Source of the DNA: Candidatus Eisenbacteria bacterium
Lineage (GTDB): Bacteria; Eisenbacteria; RBG-16-71-46; JACRLI01
Length of the DNA: 64,000 bases
Direction: 5' to 3'
Assembly: GCA_016235265.1 (NCBI GenBank)
Contig: JACRLI010000023.1
Location: forward strand, 5,316 to 69,315
The translations under genes were made by a program, and so were the position numbers. The notes beneath the pieces were generated by a model. The model searched no databases. It was not told where the DNA came from and saw only the letters and a program-made list of their open reading frames with translations. Shown here piece after piece: positions 8,639 to 16,026 of the stretch (position 1 is the first letter of the stretch; each line of letters starts with the position of its first letter).

Positions 8639-10000
8639 ATGGCCCACAGCGACACCGAAGCGGAACATCCCGGCGCGCCCGAGGCGCCCAAGGCCGCGGC
8701 CGACGGCCACGGCTCCCTGACCCTGGGAGAGAGCGTGAAGGTGCTGTTCTCCGCCTCGCGCGCCTTCTGGCTGGTCAACCTGGTGAACTTCGGCGACGGC
8801 ATCGCCTACTTCGGCGTGCTCAACCTGCTGACACTGTTCATCAGCGGCTCCGTGGGTTTCTCCGATCACATGACCGGCATCGCGGTGTCGTCCTTCACCG
8901 GGCTGGTGACGCTGTGCATGTTCGGCGGCGGGTTCGTCTCCGACCGGCTGGGGGTGCGCCACGCGCTCACGCTGTCGCTGGCCGGGGTGCTGCTGGGCCG
9001 GATTCTCCTGACCCTGAGCCCGGGCATGGGCGGGGTGGCGGCGGTCACGCTGTGGGCCGGGCTGATCGTCATGGGCGTGGCCGAGGGCGTGATCCAGCCG
9101 GCGCTCTACGCCGGCGTGAAGGAGTTCACCGACCCGCGCACCGCCACCATCGGCTACAGCCTGCTGTACGCCATCATGAACCTGGGCATCTGGGCGGAGG
9201 CCATGGTCTCGCCGTTCATTCGCGCGCACGGCGGCATCTCCTCGGTGTTCTGGTGGATGATCGGCTTCACCGTTCTGATGCTGGTGGCCAACGTGCTGCT
9301 GTTCACGAAGAAGGTGGAGGACCGCGATCGGGTGGTGGCCTATGTGGTGAAGCCCGAGCATGACCGCCGCACGTTGGGGGCGAAGATCAAGGAGCTGCCG
9401 TTCATGGATTCGCGCTTCCAGTTCTTCATCTTCGTGCTGCTCCCGGTGCGCACGCTGTTCGCGCACCAGTGGCTCACGCTGCCCGACTACGTCATGCGCT
9501 GCTTCCCCAAGGCGGTGGGCGCGCGCTACGAGTGGTTCCAGGGGCTGAACCCGTTCGTGATCGTGATCTTCGTGCCGCTGCTGGCGGCGCTCACGAGGCG
9601 GGTGAACATCATCACCATGATGATCCTGGGCACCGCGGTCTCGGCGGTCACCACGTTCATCCTGGTGCCCGGCCCGCACCTGGGCACGCTGATCACCTAC
9701 GTGGTGCTGTTCTCGTTCGGCGAGGCCATGTGGGCCAGCCGCTTCCTCGAGTACGTGGCCAACCTGGCGCCCGCGGGCAAGGTGGGCGCGTACATGGGCC
9801 TGGCGGGCATCCCGTGGTTCCTGGCCAAGGCCACCACCGGGCTGTACTCGGGGCTGATGATCGAGCGCTTCCTGCCCCGGAACGGCCCGCAGGACTCCGG
9901 CACCATGTGGTTCATCTACGGCTGCGTGGCGCTGATCTCGCCGGTGGGCCTGCTGCTGGGGAAGAAGTGGGTCCAGCGCGGCTCCCAGGCGGTGCGCTAG
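8639..10000 (+). CDS. MFS transporter, POT/PTR2-like
   Basis: 453 residues with about 12 hydrophobic helices and a hydrophilic 30-residue N-tail. VNFGDGIAYFGVLNLLTLFI in helix 1 and WFQGLNPFVIVIFVPLLAAL in the second half resemble proton-coupled oligopeptide transporters; 'GGGFVSDRLGVRHAL' is the MFS loop 2-3 motif. Substrate is unknown. The start ATG 8639 follows an AAAGGGAG site that overlaps the stop of the GH38-like gene, so the two form an operon. The following trpF-like gene begins 4 nt after its stop. Confidence 0.75.
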   Translation: MAHSDTEAEHPGAPEAPKAAADGHGSLTLGESVKVLFSASRAFWLVNLVNFGDGIAYFGVLNLLTLFISGSVGFSDHMTGIAVSSFTGLVTLCMFGGGFVSDRLGVRHALTLSLAGVLLGRILLTLSPGMGGVAAVTLWAGLIVMGVAEGVIQPALYAGVKEFTDPRTATIGYSLLYAIMNLGIWAEAMVSPFIRAHGGISSVFWWMIGFTVLMLVANVLLFTKKVEDRDRVVAYVVKPEHDRRTLGAKIKELPFMDSRFQFFIFVLLPVRTLFAHQWLTLPDYVMRCFPKAVGARYEWFQGLNPFVIVIFVPLLAALTRRVNIITMMILGTAVSAVTTFILVPGPHLGTLITYVVLFSFGEAMWASRFLEYVANLAPAGKVGAYMGLAGIPWFLAKATTGLYSGLMIERFLPRNGPQDSGTMWFIYGCVALISPVGLLLGKKWVQRGSQAVR

Positions 10001-10004
10001 CGTC

Positions 10005-10676
10005 GTGGACGCCCCCGCCCGGACCCGGGTCAAGATCTGCTGCATCCAGGACGTGGACGAGGCCTGGATGGCCGTGCGCGCCGGAGCGGACGCGCTGGGG
10101 CTCGTGTCGGCCATGCCCAGCGGGCCCGGCGTGATCGCGGAGGAGCTCATCCGCGAGATTGCCACCGCCGTGCCGCCGCCGGTGGCCACCTTTCTGCTTA
10201 CCTCGAAGACCGATCCTGTGGAGATCGCCGCCCAGCACGGGCGCTGTGGCACCACTGCGATTCAACTCGTGGACCGGCTGGCGCCCGGCGCGCACCGGCG
10301 TCTGCGCGCGGCGCTGCCCGGCGTGCGACTGGTGCAGGTGGTGCACGTGACCGGGCCGGAGTCGATCCGGGAGGCGCGGGAAGCGGCGGAGGAGGTGGAC
10401 GCGGTGCTGCTGGATTCTGGCAACCCCGCGCTGGCGGTCAAGGAACTGGGGGGCACCGGGCGCACGCACGACTGGGCGCTCTCGGCGCGGATCCGCGTGG
10501 CGCTGACCGTGCCGGTGTTCCTGGCCGGCGGGCTCCGCCCGGAGAACGCCGCAGCGGCCGTTCGGGAAGTGCGGCCCTTTGCGCTGGACGTGTGCAGCGG
10601 CGTGCGCGCCGCCGGGAGGCTGGACCCCGCGAAGCTCAAGGCCTTCTTCGCCGCGGTGGCCGTCCCGCGGCCCTGA
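10005..10676 (+). CDS. Phosphoribosylanthranilate isomerase-like protein (TrpF family)
   Basis: 223 residues, GTG start. Motifs of the TrpF (beta/alpha)8 barrel are present: RVKICCIQD (family KICG...), ADALGLVSA, LLDSG, FLAGGLRPENA and LDVCSGVR (family DvsSGvE). The canonical enzyme converts phosphoribosylanthranilate to CdRP in tryptophan synthesis. No other trp gene is nearby, and several motif residues differ (KICC for KICG, DVCSGVR for D.SSGVE), so it may be a paralog with a changed substrate. It follows the transporter by 4 nt in an apparent operon. Confidence 0.7.
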   Translation: MDAPARTRVKICCIQDVDEAWMAVRAGADALGLVSAMPSGPGVIAEELIREIATAVPPPVATFLLTSKTDPVEIAAQHGRCGTTAIQLVDRLAPGAHRRLRAALPGVRLVQVVHVTGPESIREAREAAEEVDAVLLDSGNPALAVKELGGTGRTHDWALSARIRVALTVPVFLAGGLRPENAAAAVREVRPFALDVCSGVRAAGRLDPAKLKAFFAAVAVPRP

Positions 10677-10859
10677 ACTCCCGCCCCGACGCGGCGTGAA
10701 CCTCCGCTCTCGCGCTCCCGAAATGCCCGCATCCGCGCCGCCTAAACTCCCCCCACCCGCGCGCCGATAATCCCCTCAACCCCGGATCACATCCCCCGGC
10801 CGCTGGTGGGATTGCTCCCCGTGCGGCCCGTTCCCAAGCCCTGCCCCGGAGCGTGGACG

Positions 10860-11486
10860 ATGTACGGGAGACTGCACCCGGAATTCGAGCCCCTGCTGGC
10901 GCCCTTCAAGCTGGCCCACCTGGAGCGGCACCCCGGCTCCGTCTACGGGCTGTGGCCCGATCTCACCCTCGCGTACGTCAACCCGGCATGGGCCCGCTTC
11001 GCCGCGCAGAACTTCGGCCAGCCAGGGATCGCCGAGTGCTGGGGTCTGGGCGCGGAACTCATGGAAGCGACGCCGCCGATCCTGCAGCCCTTCTACCGCG
11101 GGCTCTACGACCGCTGCCTCGAAGATGGGCAGCCCCAGCAGCACGACTACGAAGCCTGCAGCCGCCAGCTCTACCGGCGCTTCCACATGACGGTGCACCC
11201 GCTGCGGCGCGGGCCCGGCTTCCTGGTGGTGAACACGCTCACCGTGGAGTCCCCGCACGTGCCCGAGGCCCGCGAGCCCATGCCCGCCCGTCCCGAGCCC
11301 TACGAGGACGACGGCGGCGTGCTGCACCAGTGCGCGCACTGCCGCCGCTTCCGCAATCTGTGTGTGAACGATCGTTGGGACTGGGTGCCGGCGTGGGTGG
11401 ACGTCGTCCCGCCGGCCACGGCGCCGGACCTTTGCGACGCCTGCCGCGACCACTACGCGGTGCAGGTGTGGGAGCTGGCGGCATAG
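10860..11486 (+). CDS. PAS-like domain protein with C-terminal Cys pairs
   Basis: 208 residues. The first ~130 residues resemble a PAS fold ('GSVYGLWPDLTLAYVNPAW', then a helix-rich core and 'VHPLRRGPGFLVVNTL'). The C-terminal third has CAHCRRFRN and CDACRDHY, two CxxC pairs that could bind zinc. There is no attached kinase or output domain, so it may be a free sensor or adaptor. I chose ATG 10860 because a CCGGAGCG site lies 8 nt upstream; the frame extends 18 codons further. Its 3' end overlaps the convergent iorB gene by 34 nt. Confidence 0.6.
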   Translation: MYGRLHPEFEPLLAPFKLAHLERHPGSVYGLWPDLTLAYVNPAWARFAAQNFGQPGIAECWGLGAELMEATPPILQPFYRGLYDRCLEDGQPQQHDYEACSRQLYRRFHMTVHPLRRGPGFLVVNTLTVESPHVPEAREPMPARPEPYEDDGGVLHQCAHCRRFRNLCVNDRWDWVPAWVDVVPPATAPDLCDACRDHYAVQVWELAA

Positions 11487-12049
11487 GCCCGCCGTCCCAG
11501 CTCCAGCGCCTTCAGGTTCATCTCCACGACCTTTACGCCCTTGGCCGAGAACATCTCACGCACCACCTTCTCCAGCGTGTCCGCGCGGAACGGCAGCAGC
11601 CGCGAGGCGGCGCCCACCATGACGGTGTTCACCGCCACCGGGTTGCCGGCCTCGTCGGCGAGCTTCGCCGCGTCCACCAGCAGTGAGTGGGGGAGGCGCC
11701 GGATGGCCGCCAGGACGGTGTCCAGCTCCGGGTAGTCGGGGATGTTCTTGAACGGCTCGGTGGCCGTGACCAGCGCCGCCTCCGCTGCGAGATAGCCCAC
11801 GTAGCGCAGGCTCTCCATCGGCTCCATCGAGAGGATCAGGTCGGCCCCGGCCTGCGGGATCAGGTCGCTGGCCACGGGGTGGTCCGCGAAGCGCAGGTGC
11901 GCCATCACGGCGCCCCCGCGCTGCGACATCCCGTGCACCTCCGACTGCTTCACCTGCAGCCCCTCGGCCGCGGCGGCCCGCCCGATCAGCGCGGCCACGC
12001 TCAGCACTCCCTGGCCGCCCACGCCGCACAGAATGATGTCGTACTTCAT
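11453..12049 (-). CDS. iorB: Indolepyruvate oxidoreductase subunit beta
   Basis: 198 residues. The start YDIILCGVGGQGVLSVAALI is the hallmark of the gamma-type 2-oxoacid:ferredoxin oxidoreductase domain, and SEVHGMSQRGGAVMAHLRF follows as in IorB. With IorA it oxidises aryl pyruvates (for example indolepyruvate) to aryl-acetyl-CoA, passing electrons to ferredoxin, in aromatic amino acid breakdown. It lies 13 nt after iorA in the same operon. Its 3' end overlaps the PAS gene on the other strand. Confidence 0.9.
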   Translation of the reverse strand: MKYDIILCGVGGQGVLSVAALIGRAAAAEGLQVKQSEVHGMSQRGGAVMAHLRFADHPVASDLIPQAGADLILSMEPMESLRYVGYLAAEAALVTATEPFKNIPDYPELDTVLAAIRRLPHSLLVDAAKLADEAGNPVAVNTVMVGAASRLLPFRADTLEKVVREMFSAKGVKVVEMNLKALELGRRAYAASSHTCTA

Positions 12050-12062
12050 GGCTTCGTCCCCC

Positions 12063-13673
12063 TCACGCCGTCACCACGGCTTCGCGCCGCTTGCGCCGCG
12101 CGGTTTCCAGGCACTCGCGCACCGCGATGATCACCGACAACCCCTCGTGGCGGATCTCGCTGCCGATCAGTTCCGCGATGGCGTCCACCTGGCGCGGCAT
12201 CGCCTCCACCACGTGACAGTGCTTCGGATCCACGCCGATGCCCAGCACCACGTCGTGCAGCCGCGAGGAGGGCATGCGCGGCGGCTGGCCGCCGGTCATG
12301 GCGATGGCCTGGTTGTCCAGGATCAGCAGCGTCATGTTGGTGTTGGCCGACACCGCGTCCATGAGCGGCGCCACGCCCGAGTGCAGGAAAGTGCTGTCGC
12401 CGATCACCGCGGTGACCGGGAAGAAGCCCGCCTCCGCCGCGCCCTTGGCCATGCCCACCGAGGCGCCCATGCACACGCACGACTCGATGGCCGAATACGG
12501 CGGCAGCGCGCCCAGCGTGTAGCAGCCGATGTCGGAAGTGACCATGTTGGTGTCGTAAGGCTCCAGCGCCTTCTTCAGCGCCTTGTAGGCGTGCCCGTGC
12601 GGGCAGCCCTGGCACAGCTGCGGCGGCCGGTTGGGCAGGGTGATGCCCTCCAGCTTCACGCCGGCGCGCGTCGGTAGCCCCAACGCGGCGCGCACCAGGT
12701 CGGGGTTCAGCTCGCCGTCCGGGGGCAGGGCACCGGTGAGCTTGCCGGTCACTTCCACCGGCTGCGGCAGCAGCCCCGCCAGCTGCCGCTCGATGAACGG
12801 ATAGCCGTCCTCCAGTACCAGCAATCTTTTCACGTGCGCGGCGAGTTGGCGGATCTTCTCCACCGGCAAGGGATAGGCGCCGATGTGCAGGTGGGAGGGC
12901 GCATGCGCGAGCTCCGGCAGGTTTTCCTGGTAGTAGTTGCGGGCGATGCCCGCGGTGATCACACCCAGCTCGTGGTTGTCGGGAGCCAGCGCGAGCGTGT
13001 TCCACTCCGCGGCCTCGCTCCACGCCACCATCTCGCGCTGGCGCTCCAGGAGGCTTCGCCACGCGCGCCGGGCGTTGCCGGGCAGCAGGATCCACGAGGC
13101 CCGCTGCGGGGCCTTGCGGACCTCGTTCTCGGCGCGCGGCGCGCGCAGCTTCACCACCGTGCGGCTGTGCGCCAGGCGGGTGGTGATGCGCAGCATCACC
13201 GGCACGCCGAACTTCTCGGAGAGGTCGAACGCCTCGCGGGTCATGTCGTAGCACTCCTGCTGCGAGCCGGGCTCGAGGCACATCACGCGCGCGAAATCGG
13301 CGTAGAAGCGGCTGTCCTGCTCGTTCTGCGAGCTGTGCATGCCCGGATCGTCGGCCACCGCCACCACCAGGCCGCCGTGCGTGGCCACCAGCGCGGAGTT
13401 CATGAACGGGTCGGCGGCCACGTTGAGCCCCACGTGCTTCATGCTCACCAGCGCGCGGCGGCCCACGAAACAGGCGCCCAGGGCCTGCGCGTAGGCGGTC
13501 TTCTCGTTGATGCACCACGCCGCGTGCGGGCGCCCGTGCTCTTCCTGGTATTCGAGCAGGAACTCGAGGATCTCGGTGGAGGGCGTGCCGGGATAGGCGT
13601 AGGCGGCGGAGAGGCCGGCGTGGACGGACCCGAGAGCGAGGCCCTCGTCGCCGAGCAGCACTCTTTCGGACAT
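12063..13673 (-). CDS. iorA: Indolepyruvate oxidoreductase subunit alpha, no ferredoxin domain
   Basis: 536 residues. The N-terminal pyrimidine-binding domain has AYAYPGTPSTEILE. The thiamine diphosphate domain has LCQGCPHGHAYKAL, then GDSTFLHSGVAPLMDAV and LDNQAIAMTGGQP. Canonical IorA is about 600-650 residues and ends in a ferredoxin domain with two CxxCxxC clusters; this one stops right after the TPP domain (ECLETARRKRREAV) with no Cys clusters. It should still make the acyl-TPP intermediate, but the electron path differs or uses another protein. ATG 13673 starts MSERVLLGDEG, the normal N-terminus, with a GGAGG site upstream. Confidence 0.88.
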   Translation of the reverse strand: MSERVLLGDEGLALGSVHAGLSAAYAYPGTPSTEILEFLLEYQEEHGRPHAAWCINEKTAYAQALGACFVGRRALVSMKHVGLNVAADPFMNSALVATHGGLVVAVADDPGMHSSQNEQDSRFYADFARVMCLEPGSQQECYDMTREAFDLSEKFGVPVMLRITTRLAHSRTVVKLRAPRAENEVRKAPQRASWILLPGNARRAWRSLLERQREMVAWSEAAEWNTLALAPDNHELGVITAGIARNYYQENLPELAHAPSHLHIGAYPLPVEKIRQLAAHVKRLLVLEDGYPFIERQLAGLLPQPVEVTGKLTGALPPDGELNPDLVRAALGLPTRAGVKLEGITLPNRPPQLCQGCPHGHAYKALKKALEPYDTNMVTSDIGCYTLGALPPYSAIESCVCMGASVGMAKGAAEAGFFPVTAVIGDSTFLHSGVAPLMDAVSANTNMTLLILDNQAIAMTGGQPPRMPSSRLHDVVLGIGVDPKHCHVVEAMPRQVDAIAELIGSEIRHEGLSVIIAVRECLETARRKRREAVVTA

Positions 13674-13852
13674 GATTCCTCCGGGCGAATCGCCCTGAGC
13701 TGAAGTCGCGGAATTGGTTGCCGGGGGTGAGGATAGCACGAAGTGGGCGCGATGGGAGCCGTGGGGGGGAGCCGTGTGGGCGCCGTGTGGGCGCGCCTGA
13801 CAGCAGGGCCTGTGGCCGCAAGGCGGGGGGGGAGGCGGCCGGGGCGTTTGCC

Positions 13853-14905
13853 CTATGCCTTGGCGCGGTTCAGCGCCTCCGCCACGCCCTCGGCCGTCGC
13901 GCGCACGATGCCCACTTCGGTGATGATCCCGCTGATCAGCTCGTGCGGGGTGACGTCGAAGCCCGGGTTGAAGACCGCGGTGCCCTCGGGCGCGACGCGC
14001 ACCCGGCGCGCGGTGCCAGACTCGTCCACGCCCTCCACGAACAGCACTTCGTCATCCGAGCGCTCCTCGATGGGGATGTCCGCGCCGCTGGCCGTGCCCG
14101 GGTCAAACGTGCTGATCGGGGCGGCGACGTAGAAGGGCACGCCCGCCTGCCTCGCCGCACAGGCCTTGCCGAAGGTGCCGATCTTGTTCGCGGCGTCGCC
14201 GTTGGCGGCCACGCGGTCAGAGCCGGTGATCACCAGGTCTACCATGCCGCGCTGCATCAGGTGGGCGGCGGCGTTGTCGGCGATCAGCGCGTGGCGCACG
14301 CCCTCCTGGGCCAGCTCCCAGGTGGTCAGCCGGGCGCCCTGCAGCCGCGGGCGCGTCTCATCCACGTACACGAACGGCTCCATGCCCGCGCGGTGGGCCC
14401 TGTAGACGGGGGCAAGGGCGGTGCCCCAATCCTGCACCGCCAGCCAGCCCGCGTTGCAGTGCGTGAGCACGCGCGTGCCCTGCCGGAACAGCGCCAGCCC
14501 GTGCGTGCCGATGGCCTCCCCGGCGGCCACTTCGGCGTCGTCGAAGGCGCGCGCGGTGGCCAGCGTGGCGCGGGCACGCAGGGTCTTCGAAGCCGCGGCG
14601 CAGGCGCCCCGCACCGTGTCCAGCCCCTTCCACAGGTTGATGGCCGTGGGCCGCGTGCGCGCCAGGCGCTCGTAGGCGGCGCCCAGGTCGTCGCCGAGCT
14701 TCGCCGCCAACGCCAGCCCGTAGCCCGCGAACACCCCGATGGCCGGCGCGCCGCGCACCGCCATGTCCTCGATGGCGCGCGCCACCTCCTCCACGGACGC
14801 GGCCACGCCGATCTCCAGCGCATGCGGGAGCCGGCGCTGGTCAATGTAGGCCACGCCGTCCTCGATCCACCATGTGGCGCGCATGTCGCGGCCGTTGACT
14901 TTCAC
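13853..14905 (-). CDS. mtnA: Methylthioribose-1-phosphate isomerase
   Basis: 350 residues from a GTG start, the usual length. It isomerises 5-methylthioribose-1-phosphate to methylthioribulose-1-phosphate in methionine salvage. Motifs are AIEDMAVRGAPAIGVFAGYG near residue 50, the catalytic-Cys region THCNAGWLA, and ITGSDRVAANGDAANKIGT with the catalytic Asp. GTG 14905 was chosen because CCGGAGGACC lies just upstream and the protein then begins VKVNGRDMRATWW; longer versions contain repeat-like sequence. It belongs to the eIF2B-alpha/beta/delta fold family. No other salvage gene is adjacent. Confidence 0.9.
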   Translation of the reverse strand: MKVNGRDMRATWWIEDGVAYIDQRRLPHALEIGVAASVEEVARAIEDMAVRGAPAIGVFAGYGLALAAKLGDDLGAAYERLARTRPTAINLWKGLDTVRGACAAASKTLRARATLATARAFDDAEVAAGEAIGTHGLALFRQGTRVLTHCNAGWLAVQDWGTALAPVYRAHRAGMEPFVYVDETRPRLQGARLTTWELAQEGVRHALIADNAAAHLMQRGMVDLVITGSDRVAANGDAANKIGTFGKACAARQAGVPFYVAAPISTFDPGTASGADIPIEERSDDEVLFVEGVDESGTARRVRVAPEGTAVFNPGFDVTPHELISGIITEVGIVRATAEGVAEALNRAKA

Positions 14906-14924
14906 GGGGTCCTCCGGGGGCAGG

Positions 14925-14989
14925 CCAGGCGACTTGCCTGACCTACAACACTCCGAGCCAGGTAGGTCGGGCAAATGCGCCTGACCTAC
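14925..14989. repeat. REP-like palindrome pair (GTAGGTC...GACCTAC)
   Basis: GTAGGTCGGGC (14962-14972) and GCCTGACCTAC (14979-14989) form an 11-bp stem with one G-T pair and a 6-nt loop. A half copy with TGCCTGACCTACAA lies just upstream at 14935-14948. This intergenic element sits between mtnA and the small zinc protein and resembles dispersed repetitive extragenic palindromes; related GCAGGC-type elements occur at 18.5 and 54.2 kb. Confidence 0.6.
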
Positions 14990-14992
14990 AAT

Positions 14993-15181
14993 TCAATTCG
15001 GCGACATGTCCTCGAAGAAGATATTGTCCTTGCTCCACGCGTGGGACTCTCCGCAGTGCGGGCACATCGAGGTGTTGTTCTCCATGTGCGAGGTCAGGTA
15101 GCTCGCCAGGTCCATCACGAGACCGGTTTCGAACGGCTTGCCGGTCTTGGGGCAGCGGATCATCATCTGCTGGGGTTCCAT
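14993..15181 (-). CDS. Small zinc-ribbon protein
   Basis: 62 residues. It has two Cys motifs, IRCPKTGKPFETG near the start and MCPHCGESHAW near the end, which probably bind one zinc. Short proteins starting 'iRCPKTGkp..Tg' are widespread in bacteria and uncharacterised. The start is fixed by a perfect AAAGGAGG site six bases before ATG 15181. It stands alone between mtnA and the aldolase, flanked by palindromic repeats on both sides. Confidence 0.75.
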   Translation of the reverse strand: MEPQQMMIRCPKTGKPFETGLVMDLASYLTSHMENNTSMCPHCGESHAWSKDNIFFEDMSPN

Positions 15182-15218
15182 GGGGGACCTCCTTTCGCCG
15201 CGCACCGGGTCTCTTCCG

Positions 15219-15240
15219 GCACGCGGGCATGCCCGCGTGC
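15219..15240. repeat. Perfect 22-nt palindrome
   Basis: GCACGCGGGCA followed directly by TGCCCGCGTGC, a perfect inverted repeat in the 64-nt gap between the aldolase stop and the small zinc protein. It could be a terminator stem for the minus-strand aldolase or a member of the REP-like family seen elsewhere here. Confidence 0.55.
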
Positions 15241-15245
15241 TCCTT

Positions 15246-15941
15246 CTACGATAGCAGCGTGCAAGCCCGCGCCAGGTTCCGCACCAGGGCCTCACCGGCT
15301 TCCGCCGCCGTACGGCCGAACGTCAGCACGCCGTCCTCGTGGCCGCCCATGACCAGGATGCGCATTTCGGAGGCGGCCGATTCGCGCACCAGCTTGGTCA
15401 CTTCGCGTGCCATCTCCGGCGTGCCGTTTGCGACGTCGGCGCGCGTGATCGGCAGGTGGAGTTCCCGCGCGTGGCGCCAGATCTCGGGGGAGTGGCCGTG
15501 CAGCACCACGCGGGCGTCCGGGGCGGCGTCGTAAAGCGCGCCGTGCGTGAGAGACTCCGAAGAGGGCTGCGCCGGGCCGAAACTGTGCACGCGGTTGGCG
15601 CCCAGGTCGTAGCGCTCCACCACGCAGAAGTTCTCCAGGCCCACCATGCGCAGCCCACCGGTCTGGGTGCCGGTGATGAGGAAGCGGCGCAGGCCCTGGG
15701 TCATGTTGCCGAACGGGCCCAGGCGGGCGCTCACGTTGCCGTAGCCGTAGCCCTCGTAGCGCTCCGGGTGCTGGCCCAGCAGGCCCAGGCGGTTCATGAC
15801 CTCGCGCCAGGCCGCCAACTCGCGCACCGTGGGGCCGTAGGTGTGCTCTGGTAGCTCGGCCGGGCGGTGGACGGCCTCGAACTGGATGACGCCTTCGGCG
15901 GGGCGGTCGCCGGCGGGATGGCCCGAGTGGAAGGACTTCAT
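15246..15941 (-). CDS. Class II aldolase/adducin family protein
   Basis: 231 residues. Family motifs are GYGNVSARLG (substrate phosphate/active site loop), ITGTQTGG and the zinc site HGALYDAAPDARVVLHGHSPEIW with three His in the expected order. Relatives include L-fuculose-phosphate aldolase, ribulose-phosphate 4-epimerase and MtnB dehydratase. With mtnA about 0.4 kb away, a methylthioribulose-1-phosphate dehydratase role is possible but unproven; the N-terminal 40 residues are unlike MtnB. ATG 15941 begins MKSFHSGHPAG; it is divergent from hypF with 85 nt between the starts. Confidence 0.75.
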   Translation of the reverse strand: MKSFHSGHPAGDRPAEGVIQFEAVHRPAELPEHTYGPTVRELAAWREVMNRLGLLGQHPERYEGYGYGNVSARLGPFGNMTQGLRRFLITGTQTGGLRMVGLENFCVVERYDLGANRVHSFGPAQPSSESLTHGALYDAAPDARVVLHGHSPEIWRHARELHLPITRADVANGTPEMAREVTKLVRESAASEMRILVMGGHEDGVLTFGRTAAEAGEALVRNLARACTLLS

Positions 15942-16026
15942 GCGAGCAAAACTAGCATTGGCGGGGGGGGCTGACCAGCCGTGCCCCGCGCTTGTGCCGC
16001 AAGCGCCAAGAGGCGAAACTCGGGGC

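Noticed and set aside
13740..13840. G-rich stretch with GCCGTGTGGGC repeated, considered as a regulatory or quadruplex element
   Set aside because: Only two short units, no clear palindrome or link to a gene start; probably low-complexity intergenic sequence.
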